NCBI RefSeq assembly: GCF_025562755.1
Contig: NZ_CP103300.1
Span: forward strand, 1,054,001 to 1,118,000
Origin: Endozoicomonas euniceicola
Lineage (GTDB): Bacteria > Pseudomonadota > Gammaproteobacteria > Pseudomonadales > Endozoicomonadaceae
Direction of reading: 5' to 3'
DNA: 64,000 bases
How positions within the stretch are numbered: the first letter of the stretch is position 1; the number at the start of each line of letters is the position of its first letter. The notes beneath the pieces are model-generated. The model saw nothing but the letters and a program-made list of their open reading frames with translations. It was not told where the DNA came from and did not search any database. Positions 27,198 through 34,920 of this stretch are shown piece after piece. A program made the translations under genes and the position numbers.

Positions 27198-27812
27198 TTA
27201 GAAAAAGTACTTTAGTACCAGTTCAATAATAACAGGCGCGACTGACAGTATGAGCAGCACTGCCATACATAAATTAAATAACCGCTGTTGTATTTCATTT
27301 TTCAATATTTTTTTGAGGTTGACACCAAAAAACAACCAGACAGCAGTACACGGAAACATCATCAGAAAAAAAGCAAGGGTTACATAGTACACCTGCATAA
27401 GCATGTCACTGTCTTGGGTGGTGTAAGCGGCTATCGCTTCGGTGGCCATAATCCATGCCTTGGGATTGATCCACTGGAAAACAGCAGCCTGAAAAAAAGT
27501 AAGGGGTTTATTTTTATTTTCGTGGATCGAGGTTCCTGATGCGGCTGCCACATGGTAGGCCAGATAGAAAAAATAAAATATCCCCGTCACTTTTATAATT
27601 TCATGTAAAAACGGAAACTCATGGAATACCAGGTCAAACCCCAGGCCAACGGCTGCCACCATAACAGGCAAGCCAATACAGACTCCCAGATAATGGGGCA
27701 TGCTCTTTCTGATGCCATAATTCAAGCCTGAACTGGTGATCATGATGATGTTGGGGCCGGGCGTGACCGCCGTTGTGAAAGAAAACAACAGAACTGCGAA
27801 ATAGTTCTCCAC
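27198..27812 (-). CDS. LysE/RhtB family amino-acid exporter, paralogue 2
   Basis: 204 residues, same layout as its neighbour (TPGPNIIMITSSGLNYGIRKSMPHYLGVC..), roughly two-thirds identical by eye. It precedes the other copy in the direction of transcription, with smrA further upstream on the same strand, but the gaps are too long for a tight operon. Confidence 0.88.
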   Translation of the reverse strand: MENYFAVLLFSFTTAVTPGPNIIMITSSGLNYGIRKSMPHYLGVCIGLPVMVAAVGLGFDLVFHEFPFLHEIIKVTGIFYFFYLAYHVAAASGTSIHENKNKPLTFFQAAVFQWINPKAWIMATEAIAAYTTQDSDMLMQVYYVTLAFFLMMFPCTAVWLFFGVNLKKILKNEIQQRLFNLCMAVLLILSVAPVIIELVLKYFF

Positions 27813-27884
27813 ATTGACACCATGATTAAGCTGTTTTCATGCTTATGCAGTAAAAAAGCTTCACTATAGTGCATGCGATCATTT

Positions 27885-28463
27885 TTATTTCTGTCGCCTG
27901 GCATGCCGTTCGCGGTTTTCCAGCTTTTCTCTCTCACTTTTACGCAGAGATACATACACAGCACCAGTCCCGCCGTGTTCCCGTAGTGCCGTGTGAAATG
28001 ACAATACCTGCTCAAATTCTCTCAGCCAGGTATTCACATAGCTTTTCATTTTGCCAGGTGGTGAGCTGTTATGACCACGACCGTGAATAATCAGAACATT
28101 ACGTAACTCGTGTTCAGTGCAGTCGTTAATAAACTGAAAAATAGCGGCACGGGCTTCTTTTACGGTGAACTGGTAAAGGTCAAGCCGGGCTTCGTTATCG
28201 TACTTAGCCAGCCTGAGCTTTTTAAAAACACCTTCCTGAACACCCGACTTCTTATATTCCAGGTAGTCATGGGGCTTGACCCACTTTGGATTATCCAGCG
28301 ACAGGAAATTGGGGTCCGATAATTCCTGTTGAGCCGCATGGCGACGCTGCTGCTGCCCGGGCGTTTCTTTACTGGTTTTTCTGATGTTTGCAGTAGCTGT
28401 TTTTTTGATGGGAGTAACATCCTGCATTTCCTGCAGGAATAGATCGCAATCTTTGAGGCTCAT
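27885..28463 (-). CDS. smrA: Smr domain endonuclease-like protein SmrA
   Basis: 192 residues from the ATG at 28463 (MSLKDCDLFLQEM, which aligns with the start of E. coli YdaL/SmrA, MNLDDKSLFLDAM); the longer frame to 28493 adds ten unrelated residues. The C-terminal Smr domain carries the IIHGRGH motif and GGTGAVYVSLRK. Smr domains are linked to nucleic-acid nicking. The gene is 130 bp downstream of rplT and is separated from it by a terminator. Confidence 0.85.
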   Translation of the reverse strand: MSLKDCDLFLQEMQDVTPIKKTATANIRKTSKETPGQQQRRHAAQQELSDPNFLSLDNPKWVKPHDYLEYKKSGVQEGVFKKLRLAKYDNEARLDLYQFTVKEARAAIFQFINDCTEHELRNVLIIHGRGHNSSPPGKMKSYVNTWLREFEQVLSFHTALREHGGTGAVYVSLRKSEREKLENRERHARRQK

Positions 28464-28536
28464 GGTTTTTTTACGAAAGCATATTTTTGCCAATCATAGC
28501 AAAGCGCACTTTCTAAGCAAGAGATCAGGAAAGCAA

Positions 28537-28579
28537 AAAAAAACGGAGTTATGGAAAACCACAACCCCGTTTTTATAAG
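28537..28579 (-). terminator. Intrinsic terminator after rplT
   Basis: On the minus strand AAAAACGGGGTT..AACTCCGTTTTTTTTT forms a stem with one mismatch followed by a run of nine T. It ends the infC-rpmI-rplT transcript 14 bp after the rplT stop. Confidence 0.85.
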
Positions 28580-28592
28580 CCGTTTAAAAAAC

Positions 28593-28949
28593 TTAAGCCA
28601 GAGCAGCTTTAGCCTTTTCAACCAGCTGACCGAAAACGGTCTTGTCGTGCACAGCGATGTCAGCCAGAACCTTACGGTCAATTTCAATCGCAGCCTTCTT
28701 CAGACCAGCGATGAAACGGCTGTAGGACAGACCGTTCATACGCGCACCGGCGTTGATACGGGCAATCCACAGAGCGCGGAACTGACGCTTGCGCTGACGA
28801 CGGTCGCGGTAAGCGTACTGACCAGCTTTGGTAACAGCCTGCTTAGCTACACGGAAGATGCGGGAACGCGCTCCGTAGTAACCTTTAGCCTGCTTCAGAA
28901 CCTTCTTGTGACGACGGCGTGCAACGACGCCACGTTTTACACGTGCCAT
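28593..28949 (-). CDS. rplT: 50S ribosomal protein L20
   Basis: 118 residues, highly basic and typical of L20 (MARVKRGVVARRRHKKVLKQAKGYYGARSR.. split here for length). L20 is needed early in 50S assembly and in E. coli also represses translation of rpmI-rplT. It is 39 bp after rpmI. It is normally followed by pheS; here a terminator and smrA come next, and pheS lies about 15 kb away. Confidence 0.98.
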   Translation of the reverse strand: MARVKRGVVARRRHKKVLKQAKGYYGARSRIFRVAKQAVTKAGQYAYRDRRQRKRQFRALWIARINAGARMNGLSYSRFIAGLKKAAIEIDRKVLADIAVHDKTVFGQLVEKAKAALA

Positions 28950-28988
28950 GAGCTATATCTCCGAATAAAATGATCTAAAAAGCGATGA

Positions 28989-29180
28989 TTAGTCGCGCAG
29001 CATACGCTTAACGAGACCAGTGTCTGCAGCAGATACCATGGAGGTACCACGCAGCTGACGCTTACGCTTGGTAGTCATCTTGGTCAGGATGTGGCTCTTG
29101 AAAGCGCTCTTGCGCTTGTAACCGGAAGCAGTTTTCTTGAAACGCTTCGCGGCACCACTGTTAGTTTTCATTTTTGGCAT
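28989..29180 (-). CDS. rpmI: 50S ribosomal protein L35
   Basis: 63 residues from the ATG at 29180, giving the standard start MPKMKTNSGAAKRFKKT; the in-frame ATG at 29207 adds nine residues foreign to L35. It is co-transcribed with rplT. A strong terminator-like hairpin lies upstream (29364-29402), so rpmI-rplT either has its own promoter or depends on readthrough from infC. Confidence 0.98.
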   Translation of the reverse strand: MPKMKTNSGAAKRFKKTASGYKRKSAFKSHILTKMTTKRKRQLRGTSMVSAADTGLVKRMLRD

Positions 29181-29363
29181 GAAAAAGCACTCCGCATTCG
29201 CGATCACTCATCTCATTTCCCCCAAAAGAATCCGGAAAGAAAAGGACGCCCGTTTCAGGGCCACATACCCTACCGGGTACAGGAGGAGTGTCGGGATAGT
29301 TTAAAAAACAAAGCTAGTCACACAACGCTTTTAAATTCCATGACTGAAATTAAAAAGCGCATA

Positions 29364-29402
29364 AAAAACCGGTCACTTCGCTGTACGAAGCGACCGGTTT
29401 TT
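29364..29402. terminator. Strong hairpin between infC and rpmI
   Basis: AAAACCGGTC..CTTCG and CGAAG..GACCGGTTTT form a long stem with one internal mismatch, flanked by A and T runs, so it can act in both directions. It begins 10 bp after the infC stop. It may attenuate transcription from thrS-infC into rpmI-rplT. Confidence 0.8.
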
Positions 29403-29412
29403 CAGTGAAACA

Positions 29413-29955
29413 TCACTTCTTCTTTTTCGGGGCAATCACCATGATCAGCTGACGGCCTTCCATTTTAGGACGCTGTTCTACGGTTCCGAGTTCTTCCAGG
29501 TCTTTTTCAACCCGGCGCATCAGATCCATACCCAGCTCCTGGTGAGCCATTTCACGACCACGAAAACGAAGGGAAACCTTCGCCTTGTTGCCCTCAGTCA
29601 GGAAACGTACCAGGTTGCGCAGTTTTACCTGGTAATCCCCATCTTCAGTGCCCGGGCGAAACTTAACTTCTTTCACCTGGGTTTGAACCTGTTTCTTCTT
29701 GGCTGCTGCCTTCTGCTTCTTCAACTCGTACTGGTGTTTACCATAGTCGAGGATTTTACAGACGGGAGGCTCGCTGTTGGCATTGATCTCAACCAAGTCC
29801 AGCCCCGCTTCCCGGGCCCTAGCCAATGCGTCGTTCAAATCTACAACGCCTACCTGCTCTCCATCGGCTCCGATGAGGCGGACTTCTCTGGCACGGATAT
29901 TCTCGTTGATCGGCGCTTTTTGTGGACGACGATCCCGGAAGCTGTTGCGTCTGAT
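29413..29955 (-). CDS. infC: Translation initiation factor IF-3 (predicted AUC start)
   Basis: IF3 prevents early subunit joining and proofreads start codons on the 30S subunit. I place the start at the ATC at 29955. AGGAG (29964-29968) sits 8 nt upstream, and the product is exactly 180 residues like E. coli IF3, starting IRRNSFRDRRPQKAPINENI. The in-frame ATG at 29991 lies upstream of that ribosome binding site. In E. coli infC starts at AUU, and IF3 represses its own translation by rejecting it; AUC would serve the same loop. VKEVKFRPGTEDGDYQ and GREMAHQELG are diagnostic of IF3. It follows thrS by 104 bp. Confidence 0.93.
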   Translation of the reverse strand: MRRNSFRDRRPQKAPINENIRAREVRLIGADGEQVGVVDLNDALARAREAGLDLVEINANSEPPVCKILDYGKHQYELKKQKAAAKKKQVQTQVKEVKFRPGTEDGDYQVKLRNLVRFLTEGNKAKVSLRFRGREMAHQELGMDLMRRVEKDLEELGTVEQRPKMEGRQLIMVIAPKKKK

Positions 29956-30059
29956 AGGTGTATCTCCTGTAAAGGCAGCCAAGAAGCGCATCCGGTTTGA
30001 GTCGTAACAACTTAAACTTTTCAGTAAAAAAATCGTCTCAAACCGGAATTTGGTGTCGA

Positions 30060-31982
30060 CTACGCAGTTCGGCCACGCTTGTTAACGTCCGCTGCCAGCA
30101 GCTCGACAAATGCCTCGACAGGCATTGTACCAAGGTCTTCCCCGGTACGGGTACGAACGGCAACGGTTTTGTTTTCCATTTCCTTATCTCCAATAACGAT
30201 GAGATAAGGCACCTTGTTCAAGGTGTGCTCGCGAATTTTAAAGCCGATCTTCTCATTTCTCAAGTCCGCTTTTACCCGATAACCTTTTTCGGTTAATCGC
30301 GCGTCAAGCTCAGAGGCATATTCAGCCTGGCGATCAGTGATGTTGAGAATAGCTACCTGCTTAGGTGCAAGCCATGCAGGCATCGCACCTTCGAAGTGCT
30401 CAATCAGGATGCCAATAAATCGCTCGAAGGAACCAAGTGTAGCACGATGCAGCATAACCGGCGTCTGACGTTCGCCATTTTCGTCAACATATTCAGCGCC
30501 CAGACGACCCGGCATGGAGAAGTCGACCTGCATGGTACCACATTGCCATACCCGGCCAATGCAGTCTTTCAGGGAAAATTCGATTTTAGGTCCGTAGAAA
30601 GCACCTTCACCCGGCAGCTCTTCCCAGGGCAGGCCTTTGGCGTCGAGCGCTTCGGCCAGGGCTTTTTCAGCCTTGTCCCAGATTTCGTCGGAACCAACGC
30701 GCTTTTCAGGGCGGGTCGACAGCTTGTACAGCATGTTGTCAGCGGTGAAACCAAAGTCGGCGTAGACTTCGTGAAGCATATCGATGAAGTCGCACACTTC
30801 CTGCTGAATCTGGTCTTCTGTCACAAAAATGTGCGCGTCGTCCTGAACAAAACCACGTACACGCATAATGCCGTGCAGTGCGCCGGAAGCTTCGTTACGG
30901 TGACAGGAACCGAATTCTGCCAGACGCAGAGGCAGGTCGCGGTAACTCTTCAGACCCTGATTGAAAACCTGAACATGACAAGGGCAGTTCATTGGCTTAA
31001 CGGCAATGTCCTTGTCCTCAGAGTTGGTGGTGAACATATCGTCACTGTACTTGTCCCAGTGACCGGATTTTTCCCACAGGGAACGATCCACCAGCAGCGG
31101 CGTTTTGATTTCCTGATAACCCCAGGCAATCTGCTTCTTGCGCATGTACTGCTCAAGTTCCTGATAGATCGCCCAGCCATTTGGATGCCAGAACACCATA
31201 CCCGGCGCTTCTTCCTGCATATGGAACAGGTCCAGACGTTTGCCGATCTTGCGGTGGTCACGCTTTTCCGCTTCTTCCAGACGCTTCAGGTACGCTTTCA
31301 GGGCTTTTTTGTCTTCCCAGGCCGTACCGTAGATGCGGGTCAGCATTTCATTGCTGGAATCACCGCGCCAGTAAGCGCCGGCAACACGCATCAGCTTGAA
31401 GGCTTTCAGCTTGCCGGTAGAAGGCACGTGCGGCCCACGGCACAGGTCCATCCATTCGCCCTGACGGTAAACAGAGATGGCTTCGCTCTCTGGCAGGTCG
31501 TTGATGATCTCAACCTTGTACTCTTCGCCCAGCGCCTTGAAGGCACTGATGGCTTCGCTGCGGGACATCACGACACGCTCGATGTTCATGTCCTGTTTCG
31601 CCAGTTCGCCCATGCGCTTCTCGATCTGTTCCAGATCGTCCATGTTGAAGGCACGTTCGTAAGAGAAATCGTAATAGAAACCGTTGTCGATCACCGGACC
31701 GATAGTCACCTGAGCGCCAGGAAACAGATCCTGGGTCGCCATTGCCAGCAGGTGGGCGGTGGAGTGACGAATTACGTCAACACCTTCTTCATCGCGGGAG
31801 GTGATAATTGACAGTTCGGAGTCTTCGCTGATCAGGGCGCTGGCGTCCACCAGTTCACCATTAATACGACCAGCCAGGGTGGCTTTAGCCAGACCAGGAC
31901 CGATATCCTGGGCGACTTCCATTACGGAAACGGCTTCAGCAAATTCGCGCTTGCTGCCGTCGGGAAGCGTAATAACAGGCAT
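30060..31982 (-). CDS. thrS: Threonyl-tRNA synthetase
   Basis: 640 residues (E. coli ThrRS has 642). The order is an N-terminal TGS domain (ITLPDGSKREF..), the editing domain with HSTAHLLAMA and the zinc/editing residues (LCRGPH), then the class II core with motif 2 (FGSCHRNEASGALHGIMRVRGF, split) and the zinc ligand Cys in MNCPCH. The C-terminal anticodon-binding domain follows. It attaches Thr to tRNA-Thr. The ribosome binding site AAGGA (31991-31995) is 8 nt before the ATG. It is the first gene of the cluster and appears to control its own translation through the leader hairpins just upstream. Confidence 0.98.
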   Translation of the reverse strand: MPVITLPDGSKREFAEAVSVMEVAQDIGPGLAKATLAGRINGELVDASALISEDSELSIITSRDEEGVDVIRHSTAHLLAMATQDLFPGAQVTIGPVIDNGFYYDFSYERAFNMDDLEQIEKRMGELAKQDMNIERVVMSRSEAISAFKALGEEYKVEIINDLPESEAISVYRQGEWMDLCRGPHVPSTGKLKAFKLMRVAGAYWRGDSSNEMLTRIYGTAWEDKKALKAYLKRLEEAEKRDHRKIGKRLDLFHMQEEAPGMVFWHPNGWAIYQELEQYMRKKQIAWGYQEIKTPLLVDRSLWEKSGHWDKYSDDMFTTNSEDKDIAVKPMNCPCHVQVFNQGLKSYRDLPLRLAEFGSCHRNEASGALHGIMRVRGFVQDDAHIFVTEDQIQQEVCDFIDMLHEVYADFGFTADNMLYKLSTRPEKRVGSDEIWDKAEKALAEALDAKGLPWEELPGEGAFYGPKIEFSLKDCIGRVWQCGTMQVDFSMPGRLGAEYVDENGERQTPVMLHRATLGSFERFIGILIEHFEGAMPAWLAPKQVAILNITDRQAEYASELDARLTEKGYRVKADLRNEKIGFKIREHTLNKVPYLIVIGDKEMENKTVAVRTRTGEDLGTMPVEAFVELLAADVNKRGRTA

Positions 31983-31990
31983 GGAAAATT

Positions 31991-32108
31991 TCCTTAAATG
32001 TTGTTCAGTTCAGTGGCAGCTCGTACCAGAAGCTGCTTGTTTTCCGTTCATTGCAGCCCATACCAGAGGCTGCGAACGCATGTCAGGCAACCCATACCAA
32101 GGGTTGCC
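31991..32108 (-). promoter_or_regulatory. thrS leader operator: three tRNA-Thr(GGU) anticodon-arm mimics
   Basis: Read as RNA on the minus strand there are three hairpins in a row. 32086-32108 has stem GGCAACCC and loop UUGGUAU. 32053-32073 has stem GCAGCC, a U-G closing pair and loop CUGGUAU. 32016-32036 has stem GCAGCU, a U-G closing pair and loop CUGGUAC. Each 7-nt loop has U at tRNA position 33, GGU at 34-36 and A at 37, the anticodon loop of tRNA-Thr(GGU). ACCC-UUGGUAU-GGGU differs from the E. coli tRNA-Thr(GGU) arm by one loop base. E. coli thrS is repressed by ThrRS binding such mimics upstream of the start; here there are three. The ribosome binding site (31991-31995) lies just below the last one. 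Confidence 0.85.
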
Positions 32109-32148
32109 CGGATAACCATCATAGAGCAATAGAAAAAGCAATGACAGT

Positions 32149-32170
32149 GGCGGGGCGATCGTTCGCCCCA
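32149..32170 (-). promoter_or_regulatory. Further hairpin in the thrS upstream region
   Basis: GGGGCGA and TCGCCCC pair around a 4-nt loop, upstream of the three mimics in the same 460-bp gap between thrS and the serpin-like gene. It may be part of the leader. No promoter was pinned down in 32171-32442, which must hold those of both divergent genes. Confidence 0.35.
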
Positions 32171-32442
32171 ACCAGATTGAGCGCCGTATTTTGAAAACTT
32201 CGAAGCCAGTTTGCAAGCGCAGACACAAATTATTAAGTCCTGCTTAACTGCCTGAAAAAACAAATCAGGGTAATTAAAAAACCACCCTGCGCTCTTGTTC
32301 CGTCTGGTTAAATCTGACACCTACCCTTTTTACAATTTTCAGCTACCCTCCTAAGACTTGCATTTAAAAGATTAAATAAAAAACAGTTCAGCCGTCTCAC
32401 TCCTATTTTCATGCTCAACAAAATAACGAAAGGAACTTCATA

Positions 32443-33885
32443 ATGAATCAGTATTGTTATGCAGTACTTAACATTCAGCAGACAACGAAAACACTTCTGG
32501 CATTTTCTCTGTTGGTTTTATTGAGTACGTATTCATTTGCTGTAAATTGCCCTCATTGCGGCAGTAATCTTCTAAACCATGACGCTCTTAATAAACTGAC
32601 AGAGAGTATCAACTGCCCGAATTGCGGCCAACTGACTCCTGTGCATTTGCTTCATCATCCTTTCGGATCAGCCAGCCACAGCGTGACTTTTTATTCAGCT
32701 GCAAAAGCAAGAAATAACGAAGCACCTCAACACCAGCAGCAACAAAGCAAAACGTCTCTTGATTATTCTCTAGAGGCCTTGAGAGCACTGCAGCAACAAG
32801 ACCAGCAACGCTGCCATACAAACACCGCTGTATCTCCTCCAGAGATAGCCAACGCTGCTGACATGTTTTTCAACCCCGCAAGGCAAAGACTGAGTAGTGG
32901 GAGCAGGGTTCAAGAGGTAACAAATGGTTTGAAGTTTGAAGAGCCACTATTATCACCGCAGGGAAACAATAATCCATCAGAGTCAGGCTACTTAAAGATT
33001 AAAAACACTTTGCTGCAAAAAAAATTCCATATGTTTAGCAGAGATTTTCGGGAGTCTATAAGGCATTACGGTGCGGATCAAGCCATTACCCCGGAAGGCA
33101 ATTCGGTGCAAACGACAGAAAGTTCAATGAATCAGTTTATACACTCAAGCTTCCCAAATCACGAGGCCGTTTCCCTGAGCCAGGATTACAACCACGGTAC
33201 TGATTCAAATTCAGATTCAGACATAACCCTCGTGCAAACCATAACTCATTCTGTTGGACTATCAGACTTTAACCGCGCACCCTCTATATTCTTCAATGGA
33301 CAGGGAGAGGTTCGGGCAGTCTCCGCCAGCCATATTAACGTAAGGCGCAGCCGCCTTGCAGACCACAACGATCAGGGGCGATTTTGGCAAATGGTAGAAT
33401 TGCCTTATCAGGGAAGCAGTTTTCGGATGATAGCCATTTTGCCACCGGATGGAATATTGCCTGATGCGTTAAACGAAAATCGTGTGCGCGAACTGATGAG
33501 TGCCGCCCGTCAACAGACTGTCTCGGTTACAATTCCTGAGTTTACAGTTGATAGCAATCACAACCTTTCCGGCCTCAGGGATAATAATCAGAGTCAGCTT
33601 GCTGAATTATTTAATACCAATAATCAAGATAGCGTTTTAATGTCCACCAGTTCTCCTCAACCAACAAATACTATTTACCAGAGAATCATTTTGGGAACGT
33701 ACAGGTCAACCTCTCCGGAAGTAGCTACTTCCCCGGAGCCTGAAGAAATGGGTGCGAGCAGTGAAACAACCGTAATATTTGATCACCCCTTTACCGTGTT
33801 CATCGTTAACCAGTTTGGAGCGGTTAAAATTATCGCAGAAATTCATAAGCCTTTGCCGGCAGGAACCAGCGAGGGTATGGACTGA
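32443..33885 (+). CDS. Secreted serpin-like protein with an N-terminal zinc-ribbon-like region
   Basis: 480 residues. A signal peptide (LLAFSLLVLLSTYSFA) is followed by two CxxC pairs (NCPHCGSN.. NCPNCGQ, residues 36-66). The C-terminal 200 residues carry serpin landmarks in order: VELPYQGSSFRMIAILPPDG, SVTIPEFTVDSNHNLSGL (strand s6A/hF type), IYQRIILGTY before the reactive-loop position, and VIFDHPFTVFIVN at the end, the place of the canonical ..DHPFLFFI. Serpins trap proteases. The hinge lacks the usual EEGTEA.. pattern, so inhibitory activity is doubtful. A secreted bacterial serpin would act on host or competitor proteases; this is inferred. It is divergent from thrS. Confidence 0.72.
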   Translation: MNQYCYAVLNIQQTTKTLLAFSLLVLLSTYSFAVNCPHCGSNLLNHDALNKLTESINCPNCGQLTPVHLLHHPFGSASHSVTFYSAAKARNNEAPQHQQQQSKTSLDYSLEALRALQQQDQQRCHTNTAVSPPEIANAADMFFNPARQRLSSGSRVQEVTNGLKFEEPLLSPQGNNNPSESGYLKIKNTLLQKKFHMFSRDFRESIRHYGADQAITPEGNSVQTTESSMNQFIHSSFPNHEAVSLSQDYNHGTDSNSDSDITLVQTITHSVGLSDFNRAPSIFFNGQGEVRAVSASHINVRRSRLADHNDQGRFWQMVELPYQGSSFRMIAILPPDGILPDALNENRVRELMSAARQQTVSVTIPEFTVDSNHNLSGLRDNNQSQLAELFNTNNQDSVLMSTSSPQPTNTIYQRIILGTYRSTSPEVATSPEPEEMGASSETTVIFDHPFTVFIVNQFGAVKIIAEIHKPLPAGTSEGMD

Positions 33886-33991
33886 TAGTAAAGTCAGGCT
33901 CTATTCATATTACAGGCAGTCCCACATTGCCATGCCAACCGGCTGTCCAAGGTAGTTTATTCTAGCGTCATAACAAATTGAGGTTATTGCT

Positions 33992-34762
33992 GTGCCTTTT
34001 TTTAAGCCTAAAGTGAAAACATCTACTCCAAGCGAAGCACTGCGACTATTCACCTGTAATCGTCTTGCTGGCAGGAAGGTTGAAAACCTGATTTTATATT
34101 GTCACGGAGGTTATGAGCTGTCGCTGCTCGACCTAACCAACGCTTCCCGTGAAAAAAAATTTGCGGTGCCTTCCTGGCTATCTATCTATTTTTATGCTCC
34201 CCACGGCTCTGAAATATTCTCATCCATTTACAAATTCATGCGTGGATATTATGAACCTTACAAAATCTATACAGGCTGCGAAGAGTGTTTTGATTATACG
34301 CTAGCACGGACGGAGGAGTACTCAGAGTCTAAAAGTTATATCAAGCAGGTTCTTTTGGATTATCGGAGCAGTTTAGACAAAACTGACATTAAGCGATTAA
34401 GTAGACTGTTTGATATCGCCTGCCCTACTGATAACTGGTTCATTCGTTTGAGTGAAGTTCTCGACATAATGAAATTCCACAAAAAACTTTCCAGATACCG
34501 TAAAGTTCATTGTCTGTTTTGCCGAGGCGTGGTGTACCCTCTTAGGGAAGAGGCGCAACTGAACATACCGTCACTACGGCAAAGACGGGAATCTACCACA
34601 ACAGTGGCTCCTCGCCTTCGCGGGAGTGACAATGGGATAAACTTGTCTGCTACTTCCCTTAATTCCTTACACTACTACGACCCAACCAGCCAGTTGCCTC
34701 CCAATATTTACAAGGGTGATTTAGGCAGGTGGCTGATCACTGACATTGACGTCGAAGATTGA
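33992..34762 (+). CDS. Unknown cytoplasmic protein with an HGG / HG strand pattern (possibly Stv-like)
   Basis: 256 residues from a GTG with AGG about 12 nt upstream. There is no signal peptide. NLILYCHGGYE, then VPSWLSIYFYAPHGSEIF, then a late RKVHCLFCRGVVYP form an alternating strand pattern that reminds me of the putative adhesin 'Stv' domain of Legionella and other host-associated bacteria; I am not sure of this. The C-terminal 70 residues are polar and probably disordered. It lies downstream of the serpin-like gene on the same strand (107 bp gap). Confidence 0.6.
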   Translation: MPFFKPKVKTSTPSEALRLFTCNRLAGRKVENLILYCHGGYELSLLDLTNASREKKFAVPSWLSIYFYAPHGSEIFSSIYKFMRGYYEPYKIYTGCEECFDYTLARTEEYSESKSYIKQVLLDYRSSLDKTDIKRLSRLFDIACPTDNWFIRLSEVLDIMKFHKKLSRYRKVHCLFCRGVVYPLREEAQLNIPSLRQRRESTTTVAPRLRGSDNGINLSATSLNSLHYYDPTSQLPPNIYKGDLGRWLITDIDVED

Positions 34763-34824
34763 TCCTCCCTCCCTTTATCACAGCGATGGAATCACTTCAG
34801 CAAGACGGCGTAGCTTCATGCCTG

Positions 34825-34851
34825 GTCGATAGGGTCAGGAACCCTATCGAC
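34825..34851. terminator. Perfect 11-bp hairpin between the 256-residue gene and selU
   Basis: GTCGATAGGGT and its exact complement flank the loop CAGGA, 63 bp after the preceding stop. No U-tract follows, so termination is plausible but not shown. Confidence 0.45.
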
Positions 34852-34920
34852 ATAATCCGAACTTGCGCTAACCACCTGTTTAATACCACACTACTGCGTT
34901 TTGCCTGACTATTGTTTAGT

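Noticed and set aside
30396..31811. 471-codon plus-strand open frame
   Set aside because: It is antisense to thrS, whose identity is certain.
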